Shown one piece after another: positions 1 to 9,092 of a stretch of 64,000 nucleotides of DNA. The stretch is from JBCBKU01 sp965267475 (lineage in GTDB: Bacteria; Pseudomonadota; Alphaproteobacteria; Rhodobacterales; Rhodobacteraceae), in the NCBI GenBank assembly GCA_965267475.1, contig OZ254079.1:124001-188000 (forward strand). The letters are read 5' to 3'. Position 1 is the stretch's first letter; each line of letters opens with the position of its first letter. A program made the position numbers and the translations under genes. Below the pieces are notes generated by a model that was not told the DNA's origin, searched no databases, and worked only from the letters and a program-made list of their open reading frames with translations.

Positions 1-367
1 TAACCGGTGATTCGGGTTAGTTAGGCCAAACACCTGAAACAAAGACCGTTTTTGTTCACGAAAACAGCGCGGGTTTGTCCGATCGGGCGCTGAATGTTTT
101 GCCAGATTTCGCCAAACGCCGACCCCGAACTCACGCAAAATGCCGGTTCTGTTGGGCGCCCCAGCCCAAGAAGTACCTCACTTTTTCCGCGCGGTGATCT
201 GATCTCAATTTTATGCGTTCACAACCGGTTGAAGCCCACACGAACGGCGAAGAATTGGTGATCGAAGTTGAGGTGACCCGGCACGAGCCAGGGCATTAGC
301 AACAAGGGTGTCGACCCCGGGCATCCCGCCCCTTCAAGCGACGCTGAACTCAACAAAGGACCACTCC
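1..367. other. Intergenic region, no gene seen
   Basis: I see no convincing gene, RNA or repeat in this stretch. Open frames on either strand here are arginine- and proline-rich and lack homology I can recognise, so I treat them as chance. It presumably holds the promoter of the outer-membrane protein gene that follows; I could not pick one -35/-10 pair with confidence. Confidence 0.6.
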
Positions 368-1048
368 ATGTTTCCGCTTGCTCGTGTCGCTTTGACAGCG
401 GCCCTTCTTCCCCTCGCCGCGACCGGCGCCCAGGCCCAGGACACCTATGTCTCGGTCTTCGGCGGGCTCGCATCCATCAATGACAACGTCTTTTCTGGCA
501 ATGTTGGCGGCGCCCCGCAGACGGTCGAGAACGACTTTGACAACGGCTTCAACATCGGTGTCGCCGTGGGTCGCGAATTCGGTTCAATTGGCAATGGCGT
601 CGGCCTGCGTGGCGAAATCGAACTGAGCTATTCTGACAGCAATGTCGACCAAGTCTTCTTCTCGGGCAACGGCCCAGGGGCCGAAGTCAATGTCGACGGC
701 GATCAAACATCGACCCGACTGTTCGCAAATGTCTATGCAGACTTTGAAAGCGGCGGCACGTTCACGCCCTTTGTGGGTGCCGGCCTTGGTCTTGCCAACA
801 CGCAAACCGACATCGTTTACGGCCCCGGGGTCCGGTTGGATTCAAGCGACACCAACGTCGCCGTGCAACTGATCGCAGGCGGCGCATACGCCATCAATGA
901 CCGCACGAGCATTGTCGGCGATCTCCGCTATATCCGCGATTTCGGGGTCGAGGCTGACCGCTTCCTCGGCTCAGGTGCTTTGTCCGGGACGCTGGAAGAC
1001 GACATCGACACTTTCCAGGTGAATGTCGGGCTACGCTTCAGCTTCTGA
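368..1048 (+). CDS. Outer-membrane beta-barrel protein
   Basis: A 226-residue secreted protein, probably a small outer-membrane beta-barrel of the OmpA/Omp25-like porin superfamily. The first 23 residues form a signal peptide (MFPLAR start, hydrophobic core, cleavage after AQA). The mature part alternates polar and hydrophobic residues, is rich in Gly, Asn and Asp, has short turns such as FVGAGLGLA, and ends in LRFSF with a terminal phenylalanine, as expected for BAM-assembled barrels. The frame is open 60 bases further upstream, but the signal peptide fixes the start at the ATG at 368. It stands alone and converges on the peroxiredoxin gene. The specific function is unknown; family-level call only. 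Confidence 0.75.
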   Translation: MFPLARVALTAALLPLAATGAQAQDTYVSVFGGLASINDNVFSGNVGGAPQTVENDFDNGFNIGVAVGREFGSIGNGVGLRGEIELSYSDSNVDQVFFSGNGPGAEVNVDGDQTSTRLFANVYADFESGGTFTPFVGAGLGLANTQTDIVYGPGVRLDSSDTNVAVQLIAGGAYAINDRTSIVGDLRYIRDFGVEADRFLGSGALSGTLEDDIDTFQVNVGLRFSF

Positions 1049-1093
1049 ACGAACGGCAAGCGCCCCATGGCCCGGGGTCTGTCTTGCCGGAAG

Positions 1094-1124
1094 GGTGGCG
1101 TCCCAGTCCCCCTGGGGCGCCACC
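1094..1124. terminator. Hairpin between convergent genes
   Basis: A 13-base stem (GGTGGCGTCCCAG paired with CTGGGGCGCCACC, one G-T pair) closes a five-base TCCCC loop. It lies between the stops of the outer-membrane protein and the peroxiredoxin genes, which converge. No long T run follows on either strand, so it is a terminator-like or 3'-end-protecting hairpin rather than a textbook intrinsic terminator. Confidence 0.5.
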
Positions 1125-1134
1125 AAAGACTGTA

Positions 1135-1791
1135 TCAGTCCGTCGGCTGCTTGGTTTTCCGCAGATACGGCAACACCCGCTCGAACCCGCCAAACCGGGC
1201 TTCCGCATCCTCGTCCGAAACCGCAGGTGTGACGATGACATCTTCGCCCTGGGTCCAGTTCGCAGGCGTGGCCACCTGGTGTTTGGCCGTCAATTGGATC
1301 GAGTCGAGCGACCGCAGGATTTCATCAAAATTTCGGCCCGTGGTCATCGGATAGGTCAGACTAAGCTTCACCTTCTTGTCCGGCCCGATAACGAACACGG
1401 TGCGTACCGTCTGGTTATCGGCAGGTGTCCGTCCCTCTACACGGTCCTCGGACGCGGGCAGCATGTCGTAAAGCTTTGCCACCTTCATCTCAGGATCACC
1501 GATCATCGGATAGCCGACCGAATGGCCCGTGGCAGTCGCGATATCCGATTTCCAACGGTTGTGATCTTCGACAGGGTCAACCGAGATACCGATGATCTTG
1601 GCGTTCCGCTTGGCGAACTCACCTGCCATGCCTGCCATTGTTCCAAGTTCGGTCGTGCAAACCGGCGTGAAATCTTTGGGGTGGCTGAACATGACGGCCC
1701 AGCCATCACCGATCCAGTCGTGAAAGCTGATTGGGCCTTCTGTCGTGTCGGCGGTGAAATCTGGCGCAATGTCATTGATACGCAAAGCCAT
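1135..1791 (-). CDS. 1-Cys peroxiredoxin (Prx6 family)
   Basis: A thiol peroxidase of 218 residues that reduces hydrogen peroxide and organic hydroperoxides in the cytoplasm. The peroxidatic cysteine is C45 in the motif HPKDFTPVCTTELG; the family's long C-terminal domain is present and there is no resolving CxxC, which fits the Prx6/1-Cys subgroup. The length is normal for that family (about 215-225). The ATG at 1791 is the only sensible start. It is a single gene, converging on the outer-membrane protein gene and divergent from the aldehyde dehydrogenase gene at 1997. No regulator site could be identified in the 205 bases between them. Confidence 0.93.
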   Translation of the reverse strand: MALRINDIAPDFTADTTEGPISFHDWIGDGWAVMFSHPKDFTPVCTTELGTMAGMAGEFAKRNAKIIGISVDPVEDHNRWKSDIATATGHSVGYPMIGDPEMKVAKLYDMLPASEDRVEGRTPADNQTVRTVFVIGPDKKVKLSLTYPMTTGRNFDEILRSLDSIQLTAKHQVATPANWTQGEDVIVTPAVSDEDAEARFGGFERVLPYLRKTKQPTD

Positions 1792-1996
1792 GAAAGCGTC
1801 CTTCCTTATGCGGGCTCTATGATATCCATCTATGTCATCACCGGTCGGCCCGAAAGATGGGCCAGCCCCAAAATCGTGGCTCCCAGGCGGACCTGCGCAA
1901 GACCTCGCCGCTCAAGACCCTTTTGCTGTCGCGTCCCGTCTTGAAGTTGCGCGCGACCGGGTGCAACGATCAGATAAACATGGGCAGGAGGATGCC

Positions 1997-3430
1997 ATGA
2001 TCGAACGGACAGAATTCTACATTGATGGGGCCTGGGTCCCTGCCGAAGGCAAAGACCGGTTCACGGTCGTCGATCCGTCGACCGAGGAACCCTATGCCAC
2101 GATCGCACTTGGATCAGAGGCGGACACCGACAAGGCCGTGTCCGCCGCGCGGCGCGCCTTTCCCGAATGGGCGGCCACGGCGCCGGAAACCCGGATCGCC
2201 TATGCCGAGAAGATCTATGACATTTACAAGCGCCGCGAGGATGAGGTGGCGGAAGCTATATCTGCCAGCATGGGCGCGCCCATCGACTTCGCAAAACGCT
2301 CTCAGGCCAGCGCGGGGTCAGGAAACATCAAAGCTCTGATCGACGCGGCCAAGGCCTTCGAATGGAAGCGTAGCTATGGCCCCGATGACCATATCCTGAC
2401 AATGGATCCAGTGGGCGTGGTCGGCATGATCACCCCCTGGAACTGGCCTGTCAGCCAGACGACGTTGAAAGTCGTGCCCGCCATCATTGCGGGCTGCACG
2501 GCCATTCTGAAACCTTCGGAGTTCACACCGCTCGACGCGATACTGTTAGCCGAGATGGTGGATGAGGCTGGTGTCCCGCCCGGTGTCTTCAACCTGGTCA
2601 ATGGCGATGGCGAAGGCGTCGGCAGCCAGTTGTCGGCGCATCCCGAAGTGGACATGATTTCCTTCACCGGATCGACCCGGGCCGGCATGGCCATTTCAAA
2701 AGCGGCTGCCAGCACCCTGAAGCGGGTTCGCACCGAACTTGGTGGCAAGGGCGCGAACATCATCTTCGCCGATGCCGATGAAGACGCCGTCAAACGCGGC
2801 GTGCGGCGCTGTTTTGAAAACACCGGCCAGTCCTGCAATTCGCCGACGCGGATGCTGGTGGATCGGGCGATTTACGATGACGCGGTCGAAATCGCCCGGG
2901 AAACGGCAGAAGCAACGCGCGTTGACAGTGCCCATCACGAGGGCCGCCACCTTGGTCCCCTGGTGTCCGAGCGTCAGTTTGGCCGCGTCCAGTCCCTTAT
3001 TGAAAAGGGCATCGAAGAAGGCGCCCGACTGGTCGCGGGCGGGCCCGGCCGGCCGGAAGGATTTAATCGCGGCTTTTTCGTTCGCCCGACCGTCTTTGCC
3101 GACGTGACCAATGACATGACCATCGCGCGGGAAGAGATCTTCGGGCCGGTCCTGTCGATGATCCCGTTCGAGACCGAGGAAGAAGCCATCGCGATTGCCA
3201 ATGACACGCCCTACGGGCTGCAAAACTATGTCCAAAGCCAGGACGGTGCGCGCTGCAACCGGGTGGCGCGGCAATTGCGGTCGGGCATTGTCGAGATGAA
3301 CTCAAGACCGCGTGGATCCGGCGCGCCCTTTGGCGGCTTCAAATGGTCCGGCAACAGTCGCGAAGGCGGGACCTTCGGCCTCGAAGAATATGTCGAGGTC
3401 AAATCGATCTCTGGGTGGGCAGCGGAATAA
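1997..3430 (+). CDS. Aldehyde dehydrogenase family protein
   Basis: An NAD(P)-dependent aldehyde dehydrogenase of 477 residues. Visible hallmarks are the cofactor and substrate segment ITPWNWP, the glutamate motif TELGGKG, the catalytic cysteine in GQSCNSPTRM and the C-terminal GGFKWSGNSREGG. The sequence is closest in feel to the broad-substrate class that oxidises aliphatic aldehydes. The frame is open 55 codons upstream, but the ATG at 1997 is preceded by GCAGGAGG and begins MIERTEFYIDG, where family alignment starts. Substrate cannot be read from the sequence. The next gene, on the same strand, is a VOC protein 149 bases downstream, so joint transcription is possible but not evident. Confidence 0.92.
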   Translation: MIERTEFYIDGAWVPAEGKDRFTVVDPSTEEPYATIALGSEADTDKAVSAARRAFPEWAATAPETRIAYAEKIYDIYKRREDEVAEAISASMGAPIDFAKRSQASAGSGNIKALIDAAKAFEWKRSYGPDDHILTMDPVGVVGMITPWNWPVSQTTLKVVPAIIAGCTAILKPSEFTPLDAILLAEMVDEAGVPPGVFNLVNGDGEGVGSQLSAHPEVDMISFTGSTRAGMAISKAAASTLKRVRTELGGKGANIIFADADEDAVKRGVRRCFENTGQSCNSPTRMLVDRAIYDDAVEIARETAEATRVDSAHHEGRHLGPLVSERQFGRVQSLIEKGIEEGARLVAGGPGRPEGFNRGFFVRPTVFADVTNDMTIAREEIFGPVLSMIPFETEEEAIAIANDTPYGLQNYVQSQDGARCNRVARQLRSGIVEMNSRPRGSGAPFGGFKWSGNSREGGTFGLEEYVEVKSISGWAAE

Positions 3431-3579
3431 CCGCAGCGGAACCTCTATAGACGCGCACGCAAGGCCCCACACGGGATTGTCATGTGCCTTCATGCACAAT
3501 CAGGTCGCGGTTCCGGCAGTTTATGGGCCCGCCGCACAGTCTATGTCTGAGTCAACTTTGAATTTGCAGGAATGCACAC

Positions 3580-4503
3580 ATGCTGACCCAGATCAAAGGG
3601 CTGCACCACGTCACGGCTTTGGCGTCGTCCGCCCAGGAAAACAACGCCTTCTTTACCCAGGTGCTTGGGCTGCGCCGGGTCAAGAAAACCGTGAACTTCG
3701 ACCGTCCGGACGTCTATCACCTCTACTACGGCGACGGCGCAGGGTCGCCCGGCACCGTGATGACCTATTTCCCGTATCCGGATACACCGCGCGGCCGTCC
3801 AGGCGCGGGCGAAGTTGCAACAACGGCCTTCTCGGTTCCGAACGGCGCCCTGGGTCAATGGGCCGACAGGCTTTCGGCCCTTGGGGCAACAGGTATCGAA
3901 CAGCGCAACCGCTTCGGCGACCAGACGTTGCGGTTTCACGGGCCGGATGGCGACGGTTTCGCCTTGGTCGAGGCGGAAGATTCACGCGCGCCGTGGACGG
4001 GTACCCTTTCGGAAGATATCGCCGTCCGCGGGTTTCATTCGGCCACGATGCGGCTTGCCGATGCGGCCGCAACCGAAGAACTTCTGACCTTCATGGGCTT
4101 TGACCGCCAGGATCACGATAAGGGCGTCACACGGTTCGCGCTACCATCAGGCAACGGCGCGCAGATCATCGATATCGAAGAAACCCCAGGCGCTGCCCCG
4201 GCCGAACAGGGCGCGGGCTCGGTGCACCATATAGCCTTCGCCGTGGACAATCGGGCGCGCCAGCTTGAGGTGCGCGAGGCACTTCTGGACACAGGGTATC
4301 AGGTAACGCCGGTCATCGACCGCGACTATTTCTGGGCGATCTATTTCAGGGCGCCCGGCGGTGTCCTGTTCGAAATCGCGACCAACGAGCCGGGATTTGA
4401 CCGCGACGAAGATCCGGCGGCCCTGGGCGAGCTTCTGAAGCTTCCCGCGCAGCACACACATCTCAGATCCAAGCTGGAAAAATCGCTCGAGCCGATCTGC
4501 TAG
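3580..4503 (+). CDS. VOC family ring-cleaving dioxygenase-like protein
   Basis: A 307-residue protein made of two glyoxalase/bleomycin-resistance (VOC) modules. The N-terminal module starts IKGLHHVTAL and the C-terminal module has HHIAFAVDN and LFEIATNEPGF, placing metal-ligand histidines and a glutamate where the family has them. Relatives are annotated ring-cleaving dioxygenases and include the MhqO/MhqA type that protects against quinones by hydroquinone cleavage. The extradiol activity is inferred from family only. The 149 bases before it hold no clear terminator, so it may be read with the aldehyde dehydrogenase gene. It converges on the pseudouridine synthase gene. Confidence 0.8.
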   Translation: MLTQIKGLHHVTALASSAQENNAFFTQVLGLRRVKKTVNFDRPDVYHLYYGDGAGSPGTVMTYFPYPDTPRGRPGAGEVATTAFSVPNGALGQWADRLSALGATGIEQRNRFGDQTLRFHGPDGDGFALVEAEDSRAPWTGTLSEDIAVRGFHSATMRLADAAATEELLTFMGFDRQDHDKGVTRFALPSGNGAQIIDIEETPGAAPAEQGAGSVHHIAFAVDNRARQLEVREALLDTGYQVTPVIDRDYFWAIYFRAPGGVLFEIATNEPGFDRDEDPAALGELLKLPAQHTHLRSKLEKSLEPIC

Positions 4504-4519
4504 ATCCAACAATGGCGCC

Positions 4520-5167
4520 CTAGAATGGGCAGGGCACCCGGAATGTGACCCCCTGCCCGCCATCGGGATGGCGCAGGCGCAACCGTTCCGCGTGCAGCAT
4601 CAACCGAGCGAAATCCCGCGCGAGGCCACTGGCGTAGAACGGATCGCCCAGAATGGGGTGTCCGATCTCGGCCATATGAACGCGAAGCTGATGCGACCGA
4701 CCGGTTTTGGGCATCAACCGAACGCGCGTCTCACCGTCGCGGACCCGCAGGACTTTCCAATCGGTGACCGCCGCGCGCCCTTCGGTGTGATCCACTTTCT
4801 GCCTCGGCCGGTTCGGCCAATCGACGATAAGCGGCAGATCGACAGTCCCGGTCTTCTCGGCCACCTCGCCCCAGACGCGCGCGACATAATCCTTTCGGAC
4901 GCCACGCTTTTCGAATTGCAAACCAAGATGGCGCTGCGCGTGCGGCGTCAACGCGAAAACCATCACACCGGATGTGTCCCGGTCCAGGCGGTGAACCAGC
5001 AACGCCTCGGGGAAAACCGCCTGGGCCCTGGCGATCAGACAGTCCGCCAGATGAGCCCCCTTGCCCGGCACCGACAAAAGCCCCGCCGGCTTGTTCAGGA
5101 TCAACAGCTCATGATCAACATGCACAACGTCCAACGGGTCCATGGGCGGGTCATAGATGTCGGTCAT
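4520..5167 (-). CDS. RluA family pseudouridine synthase
   Basis: A 215-residue RNA pseudouridine synthase. The catalytic motif HRLDRDTSGVMVFA holds the essential aspartate, and the flanking segments VHVDHELLILNKPAGLLSVPG and GRSHQLRVHMAEIGHPILGD are standard RluA/RluC/RluD signatures. There is no N-terminal S4 domain and the protein is short, which resembles RluA (23S rRNA and tRNA modification) more than RluC or RluD. The frame also offers a TTG at 5173; I prefer the ATG at 5167. RNA target is not readable from the sequence. It diverges from the STAS gene across about 90 bases. Confidence 0.9.
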   Translation of the reverse strand: MTDIYDPPMDPLDVVHVDHELLILNKPAGLLSVPGKGAHLADCLIARAQAVFPEALLVHRLDRDTSGVMVFALTPHAQRHLGLQFEKRGVRKDYVARVWGEVAEKTGTVDLPLIVDWPNRPRQKVDHTEGRAAVTDWKVLRVRDGETRVRLMPKTGRSHQLRVHMAEIGHPILGDPFYASGLARDFARLMLHAERLRLRHPDGGQGVTFRVPCPF

Positions 5168-5255
5168 GGGCAAAATTCTCTCGTTTCCTGACTGCCGCTT
5201 ACAAATTGCTAACGCCTGCCGTCTAGGCTCCCGCGCAACTTAGTGGGAGAGCGTG

Positions 5256-5600
5256 ATGATACTCACAGCCAACAGCCAAGGCGATTGTCTGGTCATCCAT
5301 GTGGGTGAGGATCGGATCGATGCCGCTTCGGCTGTCGAGTTCAAGGATGCCATGCGCGATCTCACCCACGGCTCGGAAGGGCGGGTCGTGCTGGATCTGG
5401 AGAAGGTCGAATTCCTTGATTCCAGCGGTCTGGGTGCCGTGGTCGCCAGCATGAAACATCTCGGAAACGACAGGAAATTGGAACTCGCGCGGCTGACACC
5501 CACGGTTGAGAAAGTCTTTCGGCTGACACGGATGGACAGCGTTTTCACAATCCACGCGACGCTGGACGGGGTTATGGATACCGGTGCGCGTGCGTCCTGA
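5256..5600 (+). CDS. STAS domain anti-sigma factor antagonist
   Basis: A 114-residue single STAS domain protein of the SpoIIAA/RsbV type. The motif FLDSSGLGAVVAS contains the serine that such proteins use as the phosphorylation switch, and the preceding strand VVLDLEKVE is typical. The ATG at 5256 lies 5-6 bases after GGGAGA; an adjacent GTG at 5253 is possible. The gene overlaps the next one, a histidine-kinase-like ATPase, by 17 bases, so the two form a partner-switching pair: unphosphorylated antagonist binds the kinase and frees its target. No sigma factor or phosphatase gene is adjacent, so the controlled target is unknown. Confidence 0.9.
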   Translation: MILTANSQGDCLVIHVGEDRIDAASAVEFKDAMRDLTHGSEGRVVLDLEKVEFLDSSGLGAVVASMKHLGNDRKLELARLTPTVEKVFRLTRMDSVFTIHATLDGVMDTGARAS

Positions 5601-6069
5601 AACTGAACCTGTTGAGCCTGGCGCAACCGGGCCCACGCGCCAGATCTTCGTGATCTGTAGCGCCGAGCCATTGGCTGTGCGCGCGGGCCTGACCGCGGCG
5701 ACGGGCGTCTTGCGCCAGATCGGTCTTGATGAGGACAGCGTCGGGTCAGCGGAACTTGTCATCGCGGAACTGCTAAACAACATCGCCGAACATGCCTATG
5801 CTGACGACCCGGACGGGTTGATCGAACTTCGCGTGGACGCCCATGACGGCGAACTGCGGTGCCACGCAAAGGACCGCGGCCTTGCCATGCCGGACGGCGT
5901 CCTGCCGGAAGGCAAGCTGGCCGATTCAAATGTCGCGATGGATGATCTGCCCGAGGGTGGCTTTGGCTGGTACTTGATCCGCACGCTCACCTGCGACATT
6001 GCCTATGACCGGATAGGTCAGGAAAACCACACGCGGTTTCGCATCCCGCTTGAGGCGCCGCAGACATAA
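5584..6069 (+). CDS. Anti-sigma regulatory factor (RsbW-type serine kinase)
   Basis: A 161-residue GHKL ATPase of the RsbW/SpoIIAB family (HATPase_c_2). The N box is ELLNNIAEHAY, the G1 box is in AKDRGLAMP and the glycine-rich lid is PEGGFGWYLIRTL. Such proteins phosphorylate their STAS partner and hold a sigma factor or other output protein. Translation appears to begin at a GTG (5584, or 5590) inside the STAS gene, implying translational coupling. The length is normal. Which protein it holds cannot be told from this window. The next gene, gamma-glutamyltransferase, starts about 80 bases later and seems unrelated. Confidence 0.88.
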   Translation: MRVRPETEPVEPGATGPTRQIFVICSAEPLAVRAGLTAATGVLRQIGLDEDSVGSAELVIAELLNNIAEHAYADDPDGLIELRVDAHDGELRCHAKDRGLAMPDGVLPEGKLADSNVAMDDLPEGGFGWYLIRTLTCDIAYDRIGQENHTRFRIPLEAPQT

Positions 6070-6150
6070 GGCGCAAATAGAATGATTGGCAAATCCGGAC
6101 GCGGCGCCTAGGGTCCCGCGACCTGATGCAACCAGTTCCGAACGCCTTCC

Positions 6151-7731
6151 ATGCGCGATTTCCAACAACCCGGCCGATCCTCTGTTTTTGCGGAAAACGG
6201 GATCTGCGCCACGTCCCATCCCCTCGCATCGTCGGCGGCAATCGATATTCTAAAAGACGGCGGGAACGCGATGGACGCGGCAATCGCCGGCGCCGTTCTG
6301 CTGGGCCTTTGCGAGCCGCAGATGTGCGGGCTGGGCGGCGACTGTTTCGTTCTGTTCACACCGCCCGGCGAAGACCGGGTCCTTGCCATGAACGGATCGG
6401 GCCGGGCCCCCGCCGCATTTGATCCCGAACCACTGCGCGCCGAGGGCCACAAGGCCGTACCCGAACTCAGCGCCCATGCCGTGACCATCCCAGGCGCAGT
6501 CGATGCCTTTTGCCGCCTGAATGCGGACTGGGGAACCTTGCCGTTGGACAGGGTCCTTGCCCCGGCCATTCACTATGCCGAAGCAGGTGTGCCCGTGGCC
6601 CCGCGCGTCGCGTTCGACTGGACCCTGTCCCAGGACCGCCTGTCGGGTGTCGCGCGGACCCATTTCCTTCTGAACGGGAACGTCCCGAAGCCGGGCGATC
6701 TGTTTCGCGCTCCGGGTCAGGCGCAGGTCTTGCGCAAGATTGCCGAACAGGGCCGCGCTGGTTTCTATGAAGGCGACGTGGCTGAAGACTTGGTCACCTC
6801 GCTGCGCGCACTGGGTGGCAGCCACACGCTGGACGACTTCGCGACGAATTCACCCATGCCGACCGAGCCGATCAGCGGGCCATACGATGGCGCCGAAATC
6901 GTCGAACATCCGCCGAACGGTGTAGGCGCGATCGCTCTTCTGATCGCCCGCATGCTGGAACAGTTCGAGATCGCCAAGATGGATCCTTTCGGCGCCGACC
7001 GGGCCCATATCGAAGCGGAAATCACCAAGCTCGCAATCGACGCGCGAAACCGGTTCATCGCAGATCCCGACCATGTCTCGCGATTGGACCACCTGTTGGC
7101 GCCCGAAACAGCGGTCAGGCTGGCCGGATTGATCGACCCGAAGCGGGCCATGCCCGATCCGACGCCGCTGGCCGAGACGGTCCACAAGGAAACCGTCTAT
7201 ATCACTGTAGTCGACAAGAACCGCATGAAGGTGTCGCTGATCTTCTCGATCTATGGCGACTTTGGCGCGGGGATCGCGTCCGAGAAATACGGCATTGCCT
7301 TCCAGAGCCGGGGCGCAGGTTTCACCCTGGCGCCGGGCCACCCGAACGAGGCGGGGCCGGGCAAGCGACCCATGCACACAATCCTGCCGGCTATGCTGCG
7401 TGAAAATGGGCAGATCACCATGACGCTTGGCGTAATGGGCACCAGCTATCAGCCCGTGGGCCAGATGCGCGTTCTCTCAAACATGCGTGCCTTCGGGATG
7501 GAGGCCCAAAGCGCCATCGACGCCCCCCGCACTTTCGCCGATGGAACTGTCCTGAAGGTCGAACGCGGATATCGCGACACGGTCCGAACGGAACTGGCGG
7601 AACGCGGCCACAACGTGGTGACCCCCGACATGCCTGTCGGCGGCGCGCAGGCCATCGTCATCGACAATACGAGGGGGGTGCTTGAGGGGGCATCAGACCC
7701 CCGCAAGGATGGCTGTGCGCTGGGCTATTAG
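6151..7731 (+). CDS. Gamma-glutamyltransferase family protein
   Basis: A 526-residue Ntn-hydrolase of the gamma-glutamyltranspeptidase family, which cleaves or transfers gamma-glutamyl groups, classically from glutathione. It begins with the family motif FAENGICATSHPLAS and GGNAMDAAIAGA. Autocleavage should occur before T348 in KETVYITVVDKN, which aligns with the nucleophile of the E. coli enzyme; the later GTSYQPVGQMRV segment belongs to the small subunit. No signal peptide is visible, unlike the periplasmic E. coli enzyme, so this is a cytosolic-type member and its substrate is open. The stop codon region overlaps that of hspQ by 4 bases in convergent orientation. Confidence 0.9.
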   Translation: MRDFQQPGRSSVFAENGICATSHPLASSAAIDILKDGGNAMDAAIAGAVLLGLCEPQMCGLGGDCFVLFTPPGEDRVLAMNGSGRAPAAFDPEPLRAEGHKAVPELSAHAVTIPGAVDAFCRLNADWGTLPLDRVLAPAIHYAEAGVPVAPRVAFDWTLSQDRLSGVARTHFLLNGNVPKPGDLFRAPGQAQVLRKIAEQGRAGFYEGDVAEDLVTSLRALGGSHTLDDFATNSPMPTEPISGPYDGAEIVEHPPNGVGAIALLIARMLEQFEIAKMDPFGADRAHIEAEITKLAIDARNRFIADPDHVSRLDHLLAPETAVRLAGLIDPKRAMPDPTPLAETVHKETVYITVVDKNRMKVSLIFSIYGDFGAGIASEKYGIAFQSRGAGFTLAPGHPNEAGPGKRPMHTILPAMLRENGQITMTLGVMGTSYQPVGQMRVLSNMRAFGMEAQSAIDAPRTFADGTVLKVERGYRDTVRTELAERGHNVVTPDMPVGGAQAIVIDNTRGVLEGASDPRKDGCALGY

Positions 7732-8054
7732 TTCAGCTGCACTTCCAACGGATAGGAACCGTCCGTGAACTCACCGAACAGATCTGGCAGATCCGGGTGG
7801 CTCACCGGTTCGCCCGAATAGTCCGCAATAAGGTTTTGCTCGGACACATAAGCGACGTAGTAGCTCTGATCATTCTCTGCCAAGAGATGATAGAACGGCT
7901 GGTCCTTCAGCGGTCGGCTGTCTTCCGGAATGGCATTGTACCACTCTTCGGTATTCGAGAATTCGGCATCCACATCGAACACAACACCCCGGAAGGGGTG
8001 CTTTCTGTGGCGGACCACTTGGCCCAGGTGGTACTTGGCACGCGTCTTCAACAT
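7728..8054 (-). CDS. hspQ: Heat shock protein HspQ
   Basis: A 108-residue protein of the HspQ (hemimethylated-DNA-binding/YccV-like) family. The signatures YHLGQVVRHRKHPFRGVVFDVD and DQPFYHLLAEN plus YVAYVSEQNL are clear. In E. coli, HspQ is a heat-induced protein that modulates Lon specificity and the turnover of proteins such as DnaA mutants. The gene stands alone, its end overlaps that of the gamma-glutamyltransferase gene and it diverges from the AEC transporter. I looked for a heat-shock sigma-32 promoter in the 82 bases upstream and did not find a convincing one. Confidence 0.93.
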   Translation of the reverse strand: MLKTRAKYHLGQVVRHRKHPFRGVVFDVDAEFSNTEEWYNAIPEDSRPLKDQPFYHLLAENDQSYYVAYVSEQNLIADYSGEPVSHPDLPDLFGEFTDGSYPLEVQLN

Positions 8055-8136
8055 TTAACTTCCCCCTGTGCCTCGTTACTAAAACGTCGGTCCCGGCCTT
8101 GTCCACGGCCCCAGACAGATAACGCGGAAACAGACT

Positions 8137-9018
8137 GTGAACATCGTCCTGACAGTGATCGAGATTGTTGCGCCTGTGTTTCTATTAGGCGCTGTTGGCT
8201 ATGTTTGGGTCCGTCTTGGAATCGAGTATCCCATGGCGTTCGTCACGCGCCTGGCGATGAACATGGGGATTCCCTGTCTGATGTTCACCGCGCTGATGCA
8301 GACGGATCTGGACCCGACAGCCATCCGAGATGTGCTTTTTGTATCGATTCTGGCTTATTTCGCGCTGACTTTGGCGATTGCGGCGATTGTCGTGATCGGT
8401 CGGCTTGATCTTCGGGCCTATCTGTCGCCGCTGATTTTCGGCAATACGGGCAACCTTGGCCTGCCCCTGGCGCTTTTTGCCTTCGGCGATGAAGGATTGG
8501 GCTTGGCGCTTGTCGTTTTCGCCGGCATGGCTGTGTACAATTTCACCTTTGGCGTCTGGGTCGTTTCGGGATCGGGATCACCCTTAAGAGTTTTGAAGGA
8601 ACCGATCGTCATCGGCACGCTTCTGGGCGCGCTGTTTCTTTGGCAAGATTGGGAGACGCCGCGCTTTCTGACAAACGCGCTGGAACTGATCGGGCAGACG
8701 GCCATTCCGCTGATGCTGATCACACTTGGCGTCGCCGTGGCGCGGCTGACACCCGCAGGTGTATCGCGCGCCTTGGTCCTGTCGATCCTGAAAGCCGCCG
8801 CCTCGATCGGGATAGCCTGGGTCATCGGGCGCTGGTGGGGCTTGGAACCCGTCGCGTTCGCCATCGTCGTTCTGCAACTGGCAACACCCGTGGCGGTGTC
8901 GTCCTATCTGCTGTCGGAACGCTACGACGCCCAGCCCGATGCGGTGGCCGGGCTTGTTGTGGTCTCGACCATTCTGTCGGTTGCCGTTTTACCGGCCATT
9001 TTGTTTTTTGTGATCTAA
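8137..9018 (+). CDS. AEC family transporter (auxin efflux carrier type)
   Basis: A 293-residue inner-membrane carrier of the AEC family, members of which move small organic acids. About ten hydrophobic helices can be seen, with the typical internal segment FGNTGNLGLPLALFAFGDEGL and the C-terminal LQLATPVAVSSYLL. Translation starts at a GTG (8137) and the protein opens with the hydrophobic stretch MNIVLTVIEIVAPVFLLGAVGYVW. The substrate is unknown. The next gene, a lipoprotein, follows 74 bases later on the same strand and is probably unrelated. Confidence 0.88.
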   Translation: MNIVLTVIEIVAPVFLLGAVGYVWVRLGIEYPMAFVTRLAMNMGIPCLMFTALMQTDLDPTAIRDVLFVSILAYFALTLAIAAIVVIGRLDLRAYLSPLIFGNTGNLGLPLALFAFGDEGLGLALVVFAGMAVYNFTFGVWVVSGSGSPLRVLKEPIVIGTLLGALFLWQDWETPRFLTNALELIGQTAIPLMLITLGVAVARLTPAGVSRALVLSILKAAASIGIAWVIGRWWGLEPVAFAIVVLQLATPVAVSSYLLSERYDAQPDAVAGLVVVSTILSVAVLPAILFFVI

Positions 9019-9092
9019 GTCGCTGGGAAATCTACTTCCCGGCTCCGTTCCAATCCTATAGACTGCCGGAAAACAAAATGTGCGAGAGGCAG

